Shown piece by piece: positions 51,830 to 62,441 of a stretch of DNA of 64,000 nt. A model generated the notes under the pieces. The model worked only from the letters and a program-made list of their open reading frames with translations. It searched no databases and was not told the origin of the DNA. The position numbers were made by a program, and so were the translations under genes. The stretch covers positions 1,116,001 to 1,180,000 of the forward strand of contig OZ251241.1 in assembly GCA_965240325.2 (NCBI GenBank). The letters are read 5' to 3'. Source of the stretch: Rebecca billardiae RCC1528. Taxonomy: Eukaryota > Haptophyta. Numbering within the stretch: the first letter of the stretch is position 1; each line of letters begins with the position of its first letter.

Positions 51830-54800
51830 CTACCTGCCCGGCGCGCCGAGGCCAGGTGGCGCACCAGCCGCGCCTGCTCCTCCGCCGCCGCCGTTCGCCG
51901 CGGCCGAGAGCGCAGCCGCGCGCTGGTTGGGCAGCCGCTTGCCGCTGCCGTCGTCGATGTCCTTCTTCTGGTAGTAGTGCGGCGCGATCTCGACGAGCCA
52001 CTCCGAGCGGATCTCGGAGATATTTCGCATGAACTCCTTGGTGGTGAAGACGAGCTCGTGGAAGACGACCCACTTGGGCGGGTCCTTGGCGAGCGAGGAG
52101 GAGGGGTGCACGTGCACGGTCTGCGGGTTCTTGATCGTGCGGTAGTCGGCGCTCGACTGCAGCCGCGCGGTGTTATAAAAGTAGCCGGCGAGTATGGCCT
52201 TGCGCAGCCCGTCCGCGTCCGCGCTCGCCGCCGGCACGTCGACGTTGAGCTCGACGCGCTCGCACAGCCGCTCGAGCTGCTCGTGGATGTCGCGCGCGCG
52301 GCGCATCGAGCGCACCTGGATGAAGTTGTCGTAGCACCACTGCGTCGAGTAGTTGCTCTCGACCCACGTCGCGTACACGTGCAGCATCGTCGGGTGGTCG
52401 CCTCCGGAGCTGCGCGCGGCACGCGCCGGCGCGGCGGGGGGGCGGGCGCGGGGCGGAGACGGGGTTGAGCGGAGTCGGGCGCGGCGCGGGTGGCGCGCCG
52501 CCGATCGGCGCCGGCGCGCGCACGCCGCGCGCGCGCGCACCGGTTGAACGCGATGCGCGCGTTGTCCGCGTGCACCGCGCGGTCCTTGGGCCTGTAGAAG
52601 ACCGAGTTGCCGATCGAGAGCATCGCGCACACGCCGAGCGCGCCCTCCACCACGCCGTATTTGGACGCGGCGAGCAGCACCTTCGCCATCTGCGGGTCGA
52701 GCGGGAACTCCGCCATCTGCCGGCCGAGCTTGGTGAGCTCGCCGCGGTCGTTGAGCGCGCCGAGCGCGTACAGCTGCTCGAGCGCGCGGATCAGCGTCTC
52801 GGCGGGCGGCGGGTCCATGAAGTCGAAGTGGAGCAGGTCGTTGATGCCAAGTGACTTGAGCAGGAGCACGACGTTGCCCAGGTTGGTGCGCTGGATCTCG
52901 GGGATCACGTTGTCCTCGAGCTCGTTGAGGTACGCCCACTTGGTGTACAGCCGGAAGCACTTGCCCGGCGCCACGCGGCCCGAGCGGCCGGCGCGCTGGT
53001 TCGCCTGCGAGCGCGCGCACGGCGTGACGATCAGCGACTCGACGCCCGTGCGCGGGTTGTACGAGTTCATCTTGACAAAGCCCGGGTCGATCACGTAGAC
53101 GATGTTGTCGATGGTGATCGAGGTCTCGGCGATGTTGGTCGCGAGCACGACCTTGCGCGCGTTCGGCGGCGTCGGCTCGAAGATCTTCGCCTGCATGTCC
53201 GACGGCAGGTTGGCGTAGATCGGCAGCACGATCATCTCGCGGATCTTGGTGCCGAAGCCGCGCGTGCGGTGCTGCAGCGCCTCCATCGCCGACTCGATCT
53301 CCTCCTGCCCCGAGAAGAAGACAAGCACGTCGCCGGGCGGCTGCGTGATGTGGATCTGGAGCGCGGTGACGATCGCCGCCTCCATGTAGTCCGCCTCGGG
53401 CGCCTTCGTGTACATGATGTCCACCGGGTACCGCCGCCCCGGGATGTTAAAGATGGGCGCGCCGTCAAAGTACTCGCTGAACTTTGCGGCGTCGAGCGTC
53501 GCGGACGAGATGAGCAGCTTGAGCTCCGGGCGGAAGCGCGCGACGTCCTTGAGCAGGCCGAAGAGCACGTCGGTGTGGAGGGTGCGCTCGTGCGCCTCGT
53601 CCAGCATCATCACCGAGTACCCGCCCAGGTCGGGCTCCGAGAGGAACTCGCGCAGCAGCATGCCGTCGGTCATGTACTTGAGCACCGTCCGCTCGGACGT
53701 GCAGTCCTCGAAGCGGATCGAGTACCCGACCTCGTGGCCCAGCTTGACGCCGAGCTCGTCGGCGACGCGCTTGGCGACGGACATCGCGGCGACGCGGCGG
53801 GGCTGCGTGCACCCCACCTTGAGCCCGTCCCGCGTGTACCCCGCCTCGTGCATGTACTGCGGGATCTGCGTCGTCTTGCCCGAGCCGGTCTCGCCCACAA
53901 TCACGATGCACTGATACTCGGCCACAGCCGCAAGCAGCTCGTCGCGGTACGGGAAGATGGGCAGGGAGGCACGCTCGGCGGCGGTGGCCTCCTTGCTCGA
54001 GAGCGCGCGCGGCGGCGCCTTCTGCTTCGCCTTCGCCTCCGCGTCGAGGTTCCCCGCGATCACCTCGTCCATCACGAACGCGATCTGGTCCTCGAGCTCG
54101 AGCATCGCCAGCTCTCCCTGGCTCCCCTCCGCGCCCTTGCGCCCGGCGCGCGCGCCCACCTTGGCCGTCGCCTTGCCGATCTGCGCGTCCTCCCACTGCT
54201 CCTGCTCGGTCTTCTCGACGGGCGCGTCGTCGGCGTACCGCGCGTGCAGCAGCTCGTACCGCTTCTCTCGCGCGCCCGCGTCCGCGCCGTCGCCGTCGTA
54301 CGCGTCGGGCATCCGATAACGGTCGTCTGTCTGCACCGACTGCACGCGCTCGGACGCGAGGGCGTACAACTGCTTCTTGAGCTCGAGGTCGGCGCGCTCG
54401 CGCGCGGTGAGCTGCTGGCCGGCGAAGAGGAACTCCTCGTCGGCGATGTCGTCGCGCGCCTCCTCCAGCTTCCGCGCCTCGCGCTCCTGCAGGTACTTCC
54501 GCCGCGAGGTGCGCCGGAGGTCCTCCAGCACCGCGTCGCGCTCGTCGGGCGCGGCCGCAGACAGCTCCGTCTCGATGCGCCGACGCTCGAGCAGCGCGCC
54601 GCCCTCGGCGCCCGCGAGCTTCTTGGTGCGCTCGAGGTCGCGCTGGCGGAGCCGCTCGGCGAACTCGTCGCGCGCCGCGATGTCCTCGTCGCGCTGCGCG
54701 TCCGCATCCTCCTCGCCGCCCCGGCCGCCGCCGCTGCCTGCTGTCGACTCGTCGCCGGGCGCGGCCGGGGGCGCAGGCTGCGACGCGGCCGCGCCAGAGT

Positions 54801-55278
54801 CCGCGGCTGACGCGTCGGCGGCGGGCTCGACCCTCGCGCGCTTGGTCGCGCCGCTATCGCTCGCCGCACCCGCCGCCGCGCTCGCCGTGCGCCGCGACGG
54901 CTGCGGCGGCGGCACGATGGCGAGCGGCCCGTCCACGTCGTCGTCGTCGTCGTCGTCGTCGAGCATCTCGTACTGCTCGTTGCGCTTGAGCAGCTCCATC
55001 GCCTCCTTGCGCCGCCGCGCCTCCGCGTCCTTCGCGACGCTCGCGCTCGGACCACCCATGCCCGCGCGCGGCACACGCGCCAGCAGGTCGCGCGCGAAGC
55101 GGCGCGTGGCCGCATCGTCCGGCAGGTCGTACGCGCGCAGCTGCGAGACGAGGCCGGCAGCCGTCTTCTCCTTCTTGGCGACGGCGATCACAAAGTCGAC
55201 GAGCACCTTGTTCGAGAGGCCTAGGATGCTGTGCAGCTGCTCGTTCACCCACGGCACGAGGTCGTTGGCTCCGCTCAT
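51830..55278 (-). CDS. DHX16: DEAH-box splicing helicase DHX16/Prp2 (2 exons)
   Basis: Exons 55278-52541 and 52409-51830 join in phase 2 to give 1105 residues (human DHX16 1041). N-terminal helical region ([11 protein letters not shown]), acidic poly-Asp stretch near 120, and a long charged coiled region with R-R-K-Y-L-Q-E-R-E. Then come the DEAH motor: motif I G-E-T-G-S-G-K468-T, motif II D560-E-A-H, motif III S-A-T, T-N-I-A-E-T-S, and Q-R-A-G-R-S-G-R. The junction rebuilds [13 protein letters not shown], as in DHX16. The C-terminal OB region ([17 protein letters not shown]) is also family-typical. Prp2 remodels the activated spliceosome before the first transesterification. Met 55278 matches the family N-terminus. 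Confidence 0.95.
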
Positions 55279-55841
55279 CGCGCGCCAGCAAGGTCGGCAC
55301 AATGCCCCGACGCGACGACGGCGCTCAAGACGCCATGTTGCGACAACTCGACAAGGCGGACGACGAATCGACGATGATTTATTTGATTTTCCGCTTTTTC
55401 GCAATTTCGTCGGAGATTCTCGTCGGAATCTTGCGCTGCACTTTTTTTTAATTGACGAACGTTGACGAAGTTGACGAGAGCGCGGGCAAATACTTTTTCG
55501 GAAAGCGTCGCTGGTCGTCATTGTACTTTGTAGATCATCACTCACGGCCACGCCTGATGACATGACGACGGACTCGGACCGCGTGACGTCCTTATACTCC
55601 GAGCGGTTATGACATCAGAGCTCGTGCCACCGCGCATAAACATCGCCAAGCCGCGCGGTGCCAGCTGACGATTGGCTGCGAAGTCTGATTCAGCCGCGTC
55701 TGCGCGATGACGGCGCCGCCGCCGCGTTCGGGCCGCAGCAGCACGGTACTGCGCCCGCAGCAGCCCGAAGCACCGTGAGTACTGCGTGCGGCTCGGCCGC
55801 CGGGCGCAGGGAGAGGCAGCGCGACACGCTGCGAGGGCGCG
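55279..55841. other. Intergenic, no gene seen
   Basis: Promoter side of DHX16 and 3' flank of the receiver-cyclin gene. Short AT-richer segments near 55380-55460. Confidence 0.6.
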
Positions 55842-57318
55842 TCATTTGCAGACCATGCAGGTCGTCGCCGAGCCAAGCTGCGCGCTGCCGCTGCGATTCC
55901 TGCATGCCCTCGCGTGCAGCTGCTGGTCGGTGACGCTCAGCCGGTACGCGAGGTTGCACGTCATTGACTCGCGGTACGGGCAGTAGTTGTCGTGCAGCGA
56001 GACGATCTCGCTCGCGTACCTGTAGTAGCTCGAGGGGCGCACGATGATGCAGAAGCGGATCGCTCGCAAGAACGCCATCTCGATCTCGTGCAGGTACGAC
56101 GAGTCCAGCGGGTACATCCGCAGCCTGTTCACAAAGTCGCCGAGCCAGACGGCCTCGTCGTAGTGCGTCTTGGCGGCGACAATGATCGCGGCGAGCAGCA
56201 CCGACTGCCAGTTGGTCTCGGTCAGCACCAGCCCGGAGCAGCGGCATGCGCGCTCCATCAGGATGACGGCAGAGACCAGGAGCTCCTCGTCCAGCTGCAG
56301 GTTGATCATCACGATGACGACGAAGCGGTAGATCCACTCCGGGTTGACCCCCTCCACGCCCGAGAGCGACTCGCACTCAAACGCGTCCGCCTCCTGAGCG
56401 CGCGCGGGAGAGTGGGGAGGCGGGGTGCGGGTGGTGGTGGTGGTGAGCGGCACGGCGCGGCGGCGCGAGGGGGCGCGCGGCGGTGCGCGCGCGCACCGCG
56501 AACGTCTGCTCCGGCGGGTTCCCGCTCGAGCGCCCCGCGTGCACGTGCAGGAAGGTGACCATGCCCACGCCCATCGCGGTGATGTGGAGTGGCGTGGGGC
56601 CCTCCTTGGGCGGCGGCAGCCCCGTGAGCATGATCACGCCGCGAGCCTTGGCGCGGTAGTTGGCGGCGAGCTCGCGGTCGGCGTGCCACAAGCGCTCGTG
56701 CGGCTTGCGCTTCAGGTGCGTGAACAGCCGGCCGAGCTCGAGCGTGTTCACCGGCTTGCGCAGCACCGCGCGCGCGCCCACCTTGGCGTACCAGACGAGC
56801 TCATCCGAAGACGGCCACTTGTCCGTGACGAGCACGACGCTCGCCGGCCACGACGTCGACTTGAGCTCGGTGATGAGGGTCTCGCCGCCCTCCTCGCCAC
56901 CGCTCTCCGCCTCGCACACGATCTGGTCGAACGTGATGCACCCGTTCGCGCCGATGTCCTCCTCGAGGACACCGAGCGCGTCGTTGACCGACGTGCTCCC
57001 CGTCGTGCGCACGCCCATCGCCTGGAGCGCGGAGGTGGTGTGCTGCACGAAGGCCTCGTCGGTGCCGACGACGAGGGCGGATGTGGTTTCTGAGAGCAGG
57101 CTCGGCACCGAAGGCGGCGCCGTCAACGCCGAGCTCACGCCGCGCCTCGGCAGCTCCGACGAGTTGGCACCATTGGCAATCGTCAGCTTCGACATGCCAA
57201 TCACATCGGGGTCCGACTCGGCCGGTGGCAGGAGCGTGGGCGTGACGTACACGCTCTTCTTCTTCGAGCTGATGTCAGCCTTCCCCACCGACGGCACCGC
57301 CGCGCCGCCCGAGCCCAT
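55842..57318 (-). CDS. Pseudo-receiver domain fused to a cyclin Y-like domain (2 exons)
   Basis: Exons 57318-56497 and 56393-55842 join in phase 0 to give 457 residues. Residues 80-204 read as a response-regulator receiver: A-L-V-V-G-T-D87-E88 (acidic pair), F-D-Q-I-V-C-E136, V-V-L-V-T165-D and R-K188-P-V-N. The phospho-acceptor Asp position aligns with Glu136, while Thr165 and Lys188 are kept. A linker leads to a cyclin box (about 293-400) with L-M-E-R, T-N-W-Q-S-V-L-L-A-A, V-A-A-K-T-H-Y-D-E-A-V-W and Y-L-H-E-I-E-M-A-F-L. This is closest to cyclin Y/Pho80-type cyclins, which activate PFTAIRE-class or Pho85-class CDKs. Fusion is supported by the phase-0 splice with GTGCGC donor and CTCAG acceptor. 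It suggests a CDK module controlled by a locked receiver. Domain function is inferred. Confidence 0.75.
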
Positions 57319-59458
57319 CGTGTCCGAGGCGTCTGCGCCCCTCCGAGAGGGCCGGCCCTGCTCCCTTCGCACCTTCCCACTTCCCTCGGCCCCGGCTTGG
57401 CGCAATAATCGGCCGCCACTTGTACAGACTCCGCGTCGGTGGGGAGGCCGCCCAGGTTTCCCACTAAGCTCATGAACAGGCTCCAGCCAATCACAGGCCA
57501 GACGCGTTCGACGAGCTCTCAGTTCGACCCGTCGACGAAATAACGTACTTGTACGAATCTGAGTCCTCATTCTCAACTGTCAGTGGCAGCTCACCTGTTC
57601 TTGATTGGGTAATTAGTAGGTGAGATCGGTGCCGGCTCTATGCTCGAATAACGAAACCGGCCATCGATACTAATCGTAGTCTTATGTAATATCTTACCGT
57701 TCAACTTTGAGATACGCCTAATGGCCGTATCAGAGGTCGCTCAGATTCCGCTGATGACTAAAGTATGACAGTAGGTGAATAGGCAATAGGGTTGTCGTTT
57801 AAAATGGTTCCATCAATTAACGGTCCACGTACCCGCTTGTCCGGGCCCGGGTTGTGAATGGGGCGGAAAGTCCGGATCCTGGTCCACCCCACACAAAAAA
57901 AGACGATGCTGCCGCGCCCGCCCCCTGTCCGCGCGTGTGATGCAGTATACGTGCACCGGTGTGCTGCCTTGCTCACCCGTGCTCGTCGCTTGCGCTGATC
58001 ACGCGGCCGGCACGAAGTTGTGCTCAGTGAGCGAGTACCGACTGAAGCCGCCAAGCGTTTGTGTGAGATGATGCCGCTCTCTCAACGCTTCACCATCTCC
58101 ATGGTAGAGTCCCATCGCATGTTCCAGGGCACTTCGAAGCACTCACGCTGCTCCTTGGTGTATTCGCCCCGCTCAAACAGGTGTTTCGAACTGAACCCAA
58201 ACTGCGTCCCCCAGATTGGTGTCATATGCTTAGTAGTCAGATCGGCATGCGTGCTCCTCCGGAGAACGCAGCTGTAGGGGAGGGTGCGCGGCAGGAGCAA
58301 TGGCAGACATCATGTAGCGACGGCCCAACTGTCGTCTCACCGAGCGGCACAACTGCTCGTAACTGCAGCCAGCCGCACGTTCAGCTCACCGCTCAAGCGC
58401 AAGCGACGAGCGCATGGGCGAGCCGAACAGCATTCGGACAGCACGCCGCAGTGCTGGGTGCATGCGAGTACTGGCATCACACGCGCGCACTAACTGTCAT
58501 ATTGAGAGTCATCAGTCCGATTCAAGTGCACCGATGGGACGTTCATACTACAGTTCTGATAGTGAGTTTACTGCTGCTATGAGTGTTAACGTGCACACCG
58601 TTATTGGCGTTAACAGTGGTTAAGGCGTGATTGACGCTAGCCAACACTGGCACAAAGCAGACATCGCCACGAAATTAGACCGGCGCAGGCAGGCGAGGGG
58701 CGCGTTGCCGCACCTCACTCATCGTCATCGAGTACCTGGCCGGCCCCGTCCGTGTTAGGCGGCGTGTCCAAAATAACTCATCGTAGTTTAGTCATCACTG
58801 TAGTGTTTTTTTACTTTTTACGTATATATATATATATATATGTATCATAATAAAACCGATGTAACGGCCATTACTCTGGCGCGGATTAATGTGTGCCATG
58901 TGAAACGGTGGGTGCAGGCGGGTGCAGGCGCTGCGACGCGTCTGAGTGCTGACAAGATGCCTTTGCGCTAGGTCTGCTAAGCTACATGCACTGTTACACC
59001 AACACCTTATAATCATTGTTGAGTAAACTACTGACCGGTGCTTAATAATCGACTGATTCTCGCCGTCGAACGCTCCGACTCACGGTCAGCTTCGTCGCCG
59101 GTCAGATGCCATAACGATTAACGGATGAGCAGGTCTCACGCCGCCGACGGCGTCGTGCGGACGGCGCAGGGTGCCAGCGGCTGCGCCCGTGTAGAGTTGC
59201 GCCGCTTGCATTTGCAATACTCGACGTCTGCTGGTGACCACGGCCTGGCAGCGCACCTGGTCCTGCGACTGGCGCGCGGTCGCGCCGGCCGTCCGACGCC
59301 GTGCAGGGAAGACGCTCCACAATCATCCACACGTCGACATCAGCGCGACTCCGGCGTCGCAGCTGTCGCCATCGCCCCGCATGGCCGTCGCGTGCAGGAC
59401 CTTCGCGCGGGCTGCGCGCCATAGGGGCTGCCTGCGCACACTGGCGCCGATACGACGG
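57319..59458. other. Gene-poor region with one possible exon fragment
   Basis: AT-richer, no intact gene. Contains a protein-like minus-strand segment (58082-58300) and (AT)n near 58823-58842. Confidence 0.55.
58082..58300 (-). pseudogene. Isolated protein-like segment, possible 3' exon or gene relic
   Basis: The frame ends T-P-I-W-G-T-Q-F-G-F, then E-R-G-E-Y-T-K-E-Q-R-E-C-F-E-V-P-W-N and M-R-W-D-S-T-M-E-M-V-K-R before a stop at 58082. Its amino-acid composition is unusually protein-like for this GC-skewed region. No upstream exon was found on the minus strand in the 300 bases I read. I do not recognise it. Confidence 0.3.
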
Positions 59459-60313
59459 TCATAGCCTGGGGCCGTTGCCTGCCCAGAACCGATGCATGAG
59501 CCGGTCGGCCATCTCGGAGTCCGCGATGCGCAAGGAGAGCAGCACATCGCGCCACAGCGGGAGGAGGTGCGCGAACGCCGCCTCAGTCGGCGCGATGAAC
59601 GACGCGTTGAAGCCAAAGCGCGTGTAGCCGTGCGAGGTGGGGAGCGCATCGAGTCGTATGCCGCGCGCCTCGAGCTGCCGGCCTTCGAGGCGGGCACCGT
59701 GCACGTCGTTGGTCGAGCTGATGAGCCACTCGTAGCATGGCAGCCCGCCTATGGTGACCTCGGCCAGCGGGCCCTGCTCCCACGCCAGCACGAGATAGTC
59801 GTCGCCCGCAATGATCGGCATGCTCGTGCGCTGGAACGTGTCGGCCAGGCGGGCGCGGAACATCTCGGCGTACTGGGGCGAGTCGACCTGCGAGGCCATG
59901 GGCGCGAACGAGAAGAAGAACACCGTCGAGAGCATGTCTAGGCACGCGTCCACGCGCACGACGCCTGTCCACCTGCTCACCTCCACATGCCACTCGCCAT
60001 TGTCGGGAATGTCGAGCGCGATCCAGCCCAAGTCGACGCGGCGCACCGGCGATCGCGAGCGGCCAAGGCAGGCGAGGTAGGCCGACGAGCTGATCATGTC
60101 GGCCACATCCTGGAGCCCGAGGTCGCGGTCGACGGCGCGCTGGCGTACGGACGCGCGCAGCACGCCGAACTGCCGGCTGAGCTCAGCCGCCTGCTCGCGG
60201 CCGGCGTTGCTCTGCGGCCGCTTGGTGCGCGCGCGCTTCGAGATAGCCGAGACGGCATCGAAATTCGCAAGGCCGCTGCGTGAGTCGACGCTCGCCGAGC
60301 ACGCATGGCCCAT
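59459..60313 (-). CDS. Putative lipid-anchored protein of unknown family
   Basis: Single exon. From Met 60313 it has 284 residues and begins M-G-H-A-C-S-A-S, with Gly2 and a nearby Cys as in myristoylated and palmitoylated proteins; an in-frame Met at 60349 would add 12 residues (M-V-W-L-K-R-L-W). The body looks globular, with many aromatic residues: L-G-W-I-A-L-D-I-P-D-N-G-E-W, S-T-V-F-F-F-S-F-A-P, Y-L-V-L-A-W-E-Q-G and T-R-F-G-F-N-A-S-F. It ends in a helical H-L-L-P-L-W-R-D-V-L segment. No known catalytic motif. The acylation-type start resembles that of the patatins at 47146 and 49576. Confidence 0.6.
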   Translation of the reverse strand: MGHACSASVDSRSGLANFDAVSAISKRARTKRPQSNAGREQAAELSRQFGVLRASVRQRAVDRDLGLQDVADMISSSAYLACLGRSRSPVRRVDLGWIALDIPDNGEWHVEVSRWTGVVRVDACLDMLSTVFFFSFAPMASQVDSPQYAEMFRARLADTFQRTSMPIIAGDDYLVLAWEQGPLAEVTIGGLPCYEWLISSTNDVHGARLEGRQLEARGIRLDALPTSHGYTRFGFNASFIAPTEAAFAHLLPLWRDVLLSLRIADSEMADRLMHRFWAGNGPRL

Positions 60314-60459
60314 CGACGCACCACTCCAGAGGCGCTTTAGCCACACCACCCGCCCGGGTCAGCTGTGAGCCACCATCCCGCAGCACATCTGCAAATAACT
60401 AAGCCGCACGTTCGCGAATCTACTGTCACGTTAAAACATAGCGTAGTAGTTTACAAACA

Positions 60460-60509
60460 TCTCGCCTGCCACCTGAGCTGTGTGCGTCTCTTATTCTTAG
60501 TAAACTGTA
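60460..60509 (+). repeat. Short dispersed repeat, copy 2
   Basis: Near-identical to 13831-13878. It lies 100 bp upstream of the start of the plastid-targeted protein and could be part of its promoter or 5' UTR. Confidence 0.85.
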
Positions 60510-60608
60510 TGTTATTCATACAGTCGTTGGAACTTGAGCGGCCACCTACGGCGGCCCCGCCATTCAGCCGATTCAGACCGACGATCGCGGGCGTCATTCG
60601 CCGCAATA

Positions 60609-60938
60609 ATGGTGCTGGCCCACTCTCGCCTGGCGTTCGTCGTGGCGACTCTTTCGCTGGGCGCCCATGCCTTCACGCCCGCTCCCGTGCTGGCGATGAG
60701 CAGATCAAGCTTCTCACACCTGCAGCACCGCGCCGGCGGGTGCGCGTACTCCTCGCCCCGCCGGATCACATGCATGGATCCTGCCGAGGGTGATGGCTCT
60801 CCTGAGCGCGATGACACCGGCATGGCGCGCAACGAGAATGACGACATGGGTGTGGACTTCTCCTGGGACGGGGGCACCATCGCCATTGCTCTCGGAGCGC
60901 TCATCGCGCTGCAGTTTTTCGTCCTTGCCAATCTGTAG
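60609..60938 (+). CDS. Small plastid-targeted membrane protein
   Basis: Single exon, 109 residues from Met 60609; an earlier in-frame Met at 60534 would bury the signal. Residues 1-21 are a signal peptide (L-A-F-V-V-A-T-L-S-L-G-A-H-A) followed at once by F-T-P-A-P. The A|F junction is the hallmark of bipartite plastid targeting in algae with secondary red plastids. A Ser/Arg-rich transit region follows, then an acidic stretch, then one C-terminal membrane helix (T-I-A-I-A-L-G-A-L-I-A-L-Q-F-F-V-L). Size and layout fit a small thylakoid subunit (photosystem or cytochrome b6f type), but no family is recognised. Confidence 0.7.
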   Translation: MVLAHSRLAFVVATLSLGAHAFTPAPVLAMSRSSFSHLQHRAGGCAYSSPRRITCMDPAEGDGSPERDDTGMARNENDDMGVDFSWDGGTIAIALGALIALQFFVLANL

Positions 60939-62441
60939 CCCATTTGCTCCGATGAGGAAGCTCGGCGAATGGGGGCTGCTGCACCTGGGCCCGTGGTCAG
61001 CCCATGATCAGCACTGCGCACCGAGGTCGGCACCCACGGCTGAGCTGTGGTGCGCGCGGTCTGTGCACGACATGGCGGCATCAACGCGAGCAAGGTACCT
61101 AGGTCATCGCGCATGCGGCTCCGTCACAAGACTCCCCTTCGCCTCTCGGGCACGCCACGCCCCAGGCGCGCTGACACGCCCCACTCTCGCGCCATGAGTG
61201 TGGCGCTTGGCAGCAAGACGGCGCGGGCCGGTGAACAGCCCAGCCCGCAATCCCAAAGCGCGCCCTCAAGACCTGCGGCTACTGTCGGCCGCACCCTGGG
61301 CACCGCGCGCTTTCGTCTTATTATTACGACTATATACGACGTGTCACTGTCAGTGTGGCACGAGTGGCCTGTTTTATTTCTACCAGATTCCATTTACTAT
61401 GTCACGGCGACAAACCCGTGCCCGCCAGTGGGAATCGGTGTCACGCCCCGTTCAGTGTTCCTCTCACGGCCGATGGCGGCCCCGGCGTGCGCGAGGAATG
61501 CGATTCCTGCACTCCTCGGTGACCGGTGAGTGCAGGAATCCAGTTGCGGCGCTCGTCCGCCTCGTCGTCGTCGCACACGAGGTACACTGAAGAGCACGGG
61601 TCAGAAGCCAGATCTCTCTGCGCGCTCGCGCCCGCGCGGCGAGGCACTGGCAGGCTTGTTCTGGCATCATCTTGGCCAAGACTGCAGCCTGCCAGATGCG
61701 CGAGGACGCGTGTGCACGCCTTTCCCGCGTCATGGGTGCGCGTGGCACGCACCCTGTCGTCATCTACGCCGAGGAGGCCTGAGCAACCAGCCCACCAACC
61801 TGCCGTGACCACGTTCAAATGCAGGCGGCAAGCTGCATGCGAGCGCACGCAACGGAAGCATCTCACGCTCGACAAGGAAGTGGCGGCGGAGCGAGTGTAG
61901 CTGGTATCGTTTGCAGCCCATCGGTTGTTCAACAATCCTGGTTCAACAACTGACACGGGCGCGACGCAGCCAAGGCAGAGTGCTTGCAGCTCGCAGCGCG
62001 CCCGCAACTGCGGTTTGCCGCCGCGGCGCGGCGATCGTCACACCGCCGTGCGCTGCGAGTGACCTCTGTGTCATGGCGAAGCACCATGGCAAGGCTAAGC
62101 AGCATGCCTTGGCAACACCTTTCGCTACAGCTCAGCGCCCTAGTACGAACATGCGCCAACGACGTGCCATCCCTACTCCGCAATCGCGCCGGCACCCACC
62201 ACCAGCGGGCAAGCCGCCATTTTACCCGGTTTTGGCGAATGTCGCCGTTGGGCTCTCGTAGAAATAAAACAGGCCGAGTGTCCTCAGGCCCGTCTACCGA
62301 CTACCGTACTGCTCGGCACTACCGTGATACTTAGCAGACGATATATTTTGCTGCTGTCTGCTGATATTCATCATTGATCATCGAGCGCAGCAGTATGTTA
62401 ATAATTCTGACAAGTCTCAGGCTCAGCCTAGCGGCCCGGAG
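60939..62441. other. Gene-free region with a small hairpin
   Basis: No convincing gene on either strand. Contains a perfect hairpin at 61502-61540. Confidence 0.55.
61502..61540. repeat. Perfect 13-bp inverted repeat
   Basis: GATTCCTGCACTC and GAGTGCAGGAATC separated by 13 bases. A stem-loop this stable could be a terminator-like or small-RNA structure, but there is no U-run after it. Confidence 0.9.

Noticed and set aside
53269-54810. 513-residue frame antisense to DHX16
   Set aside because: Leu/Arg/Val-rich shadow; DHX16 motifs are intact on the minus strand.
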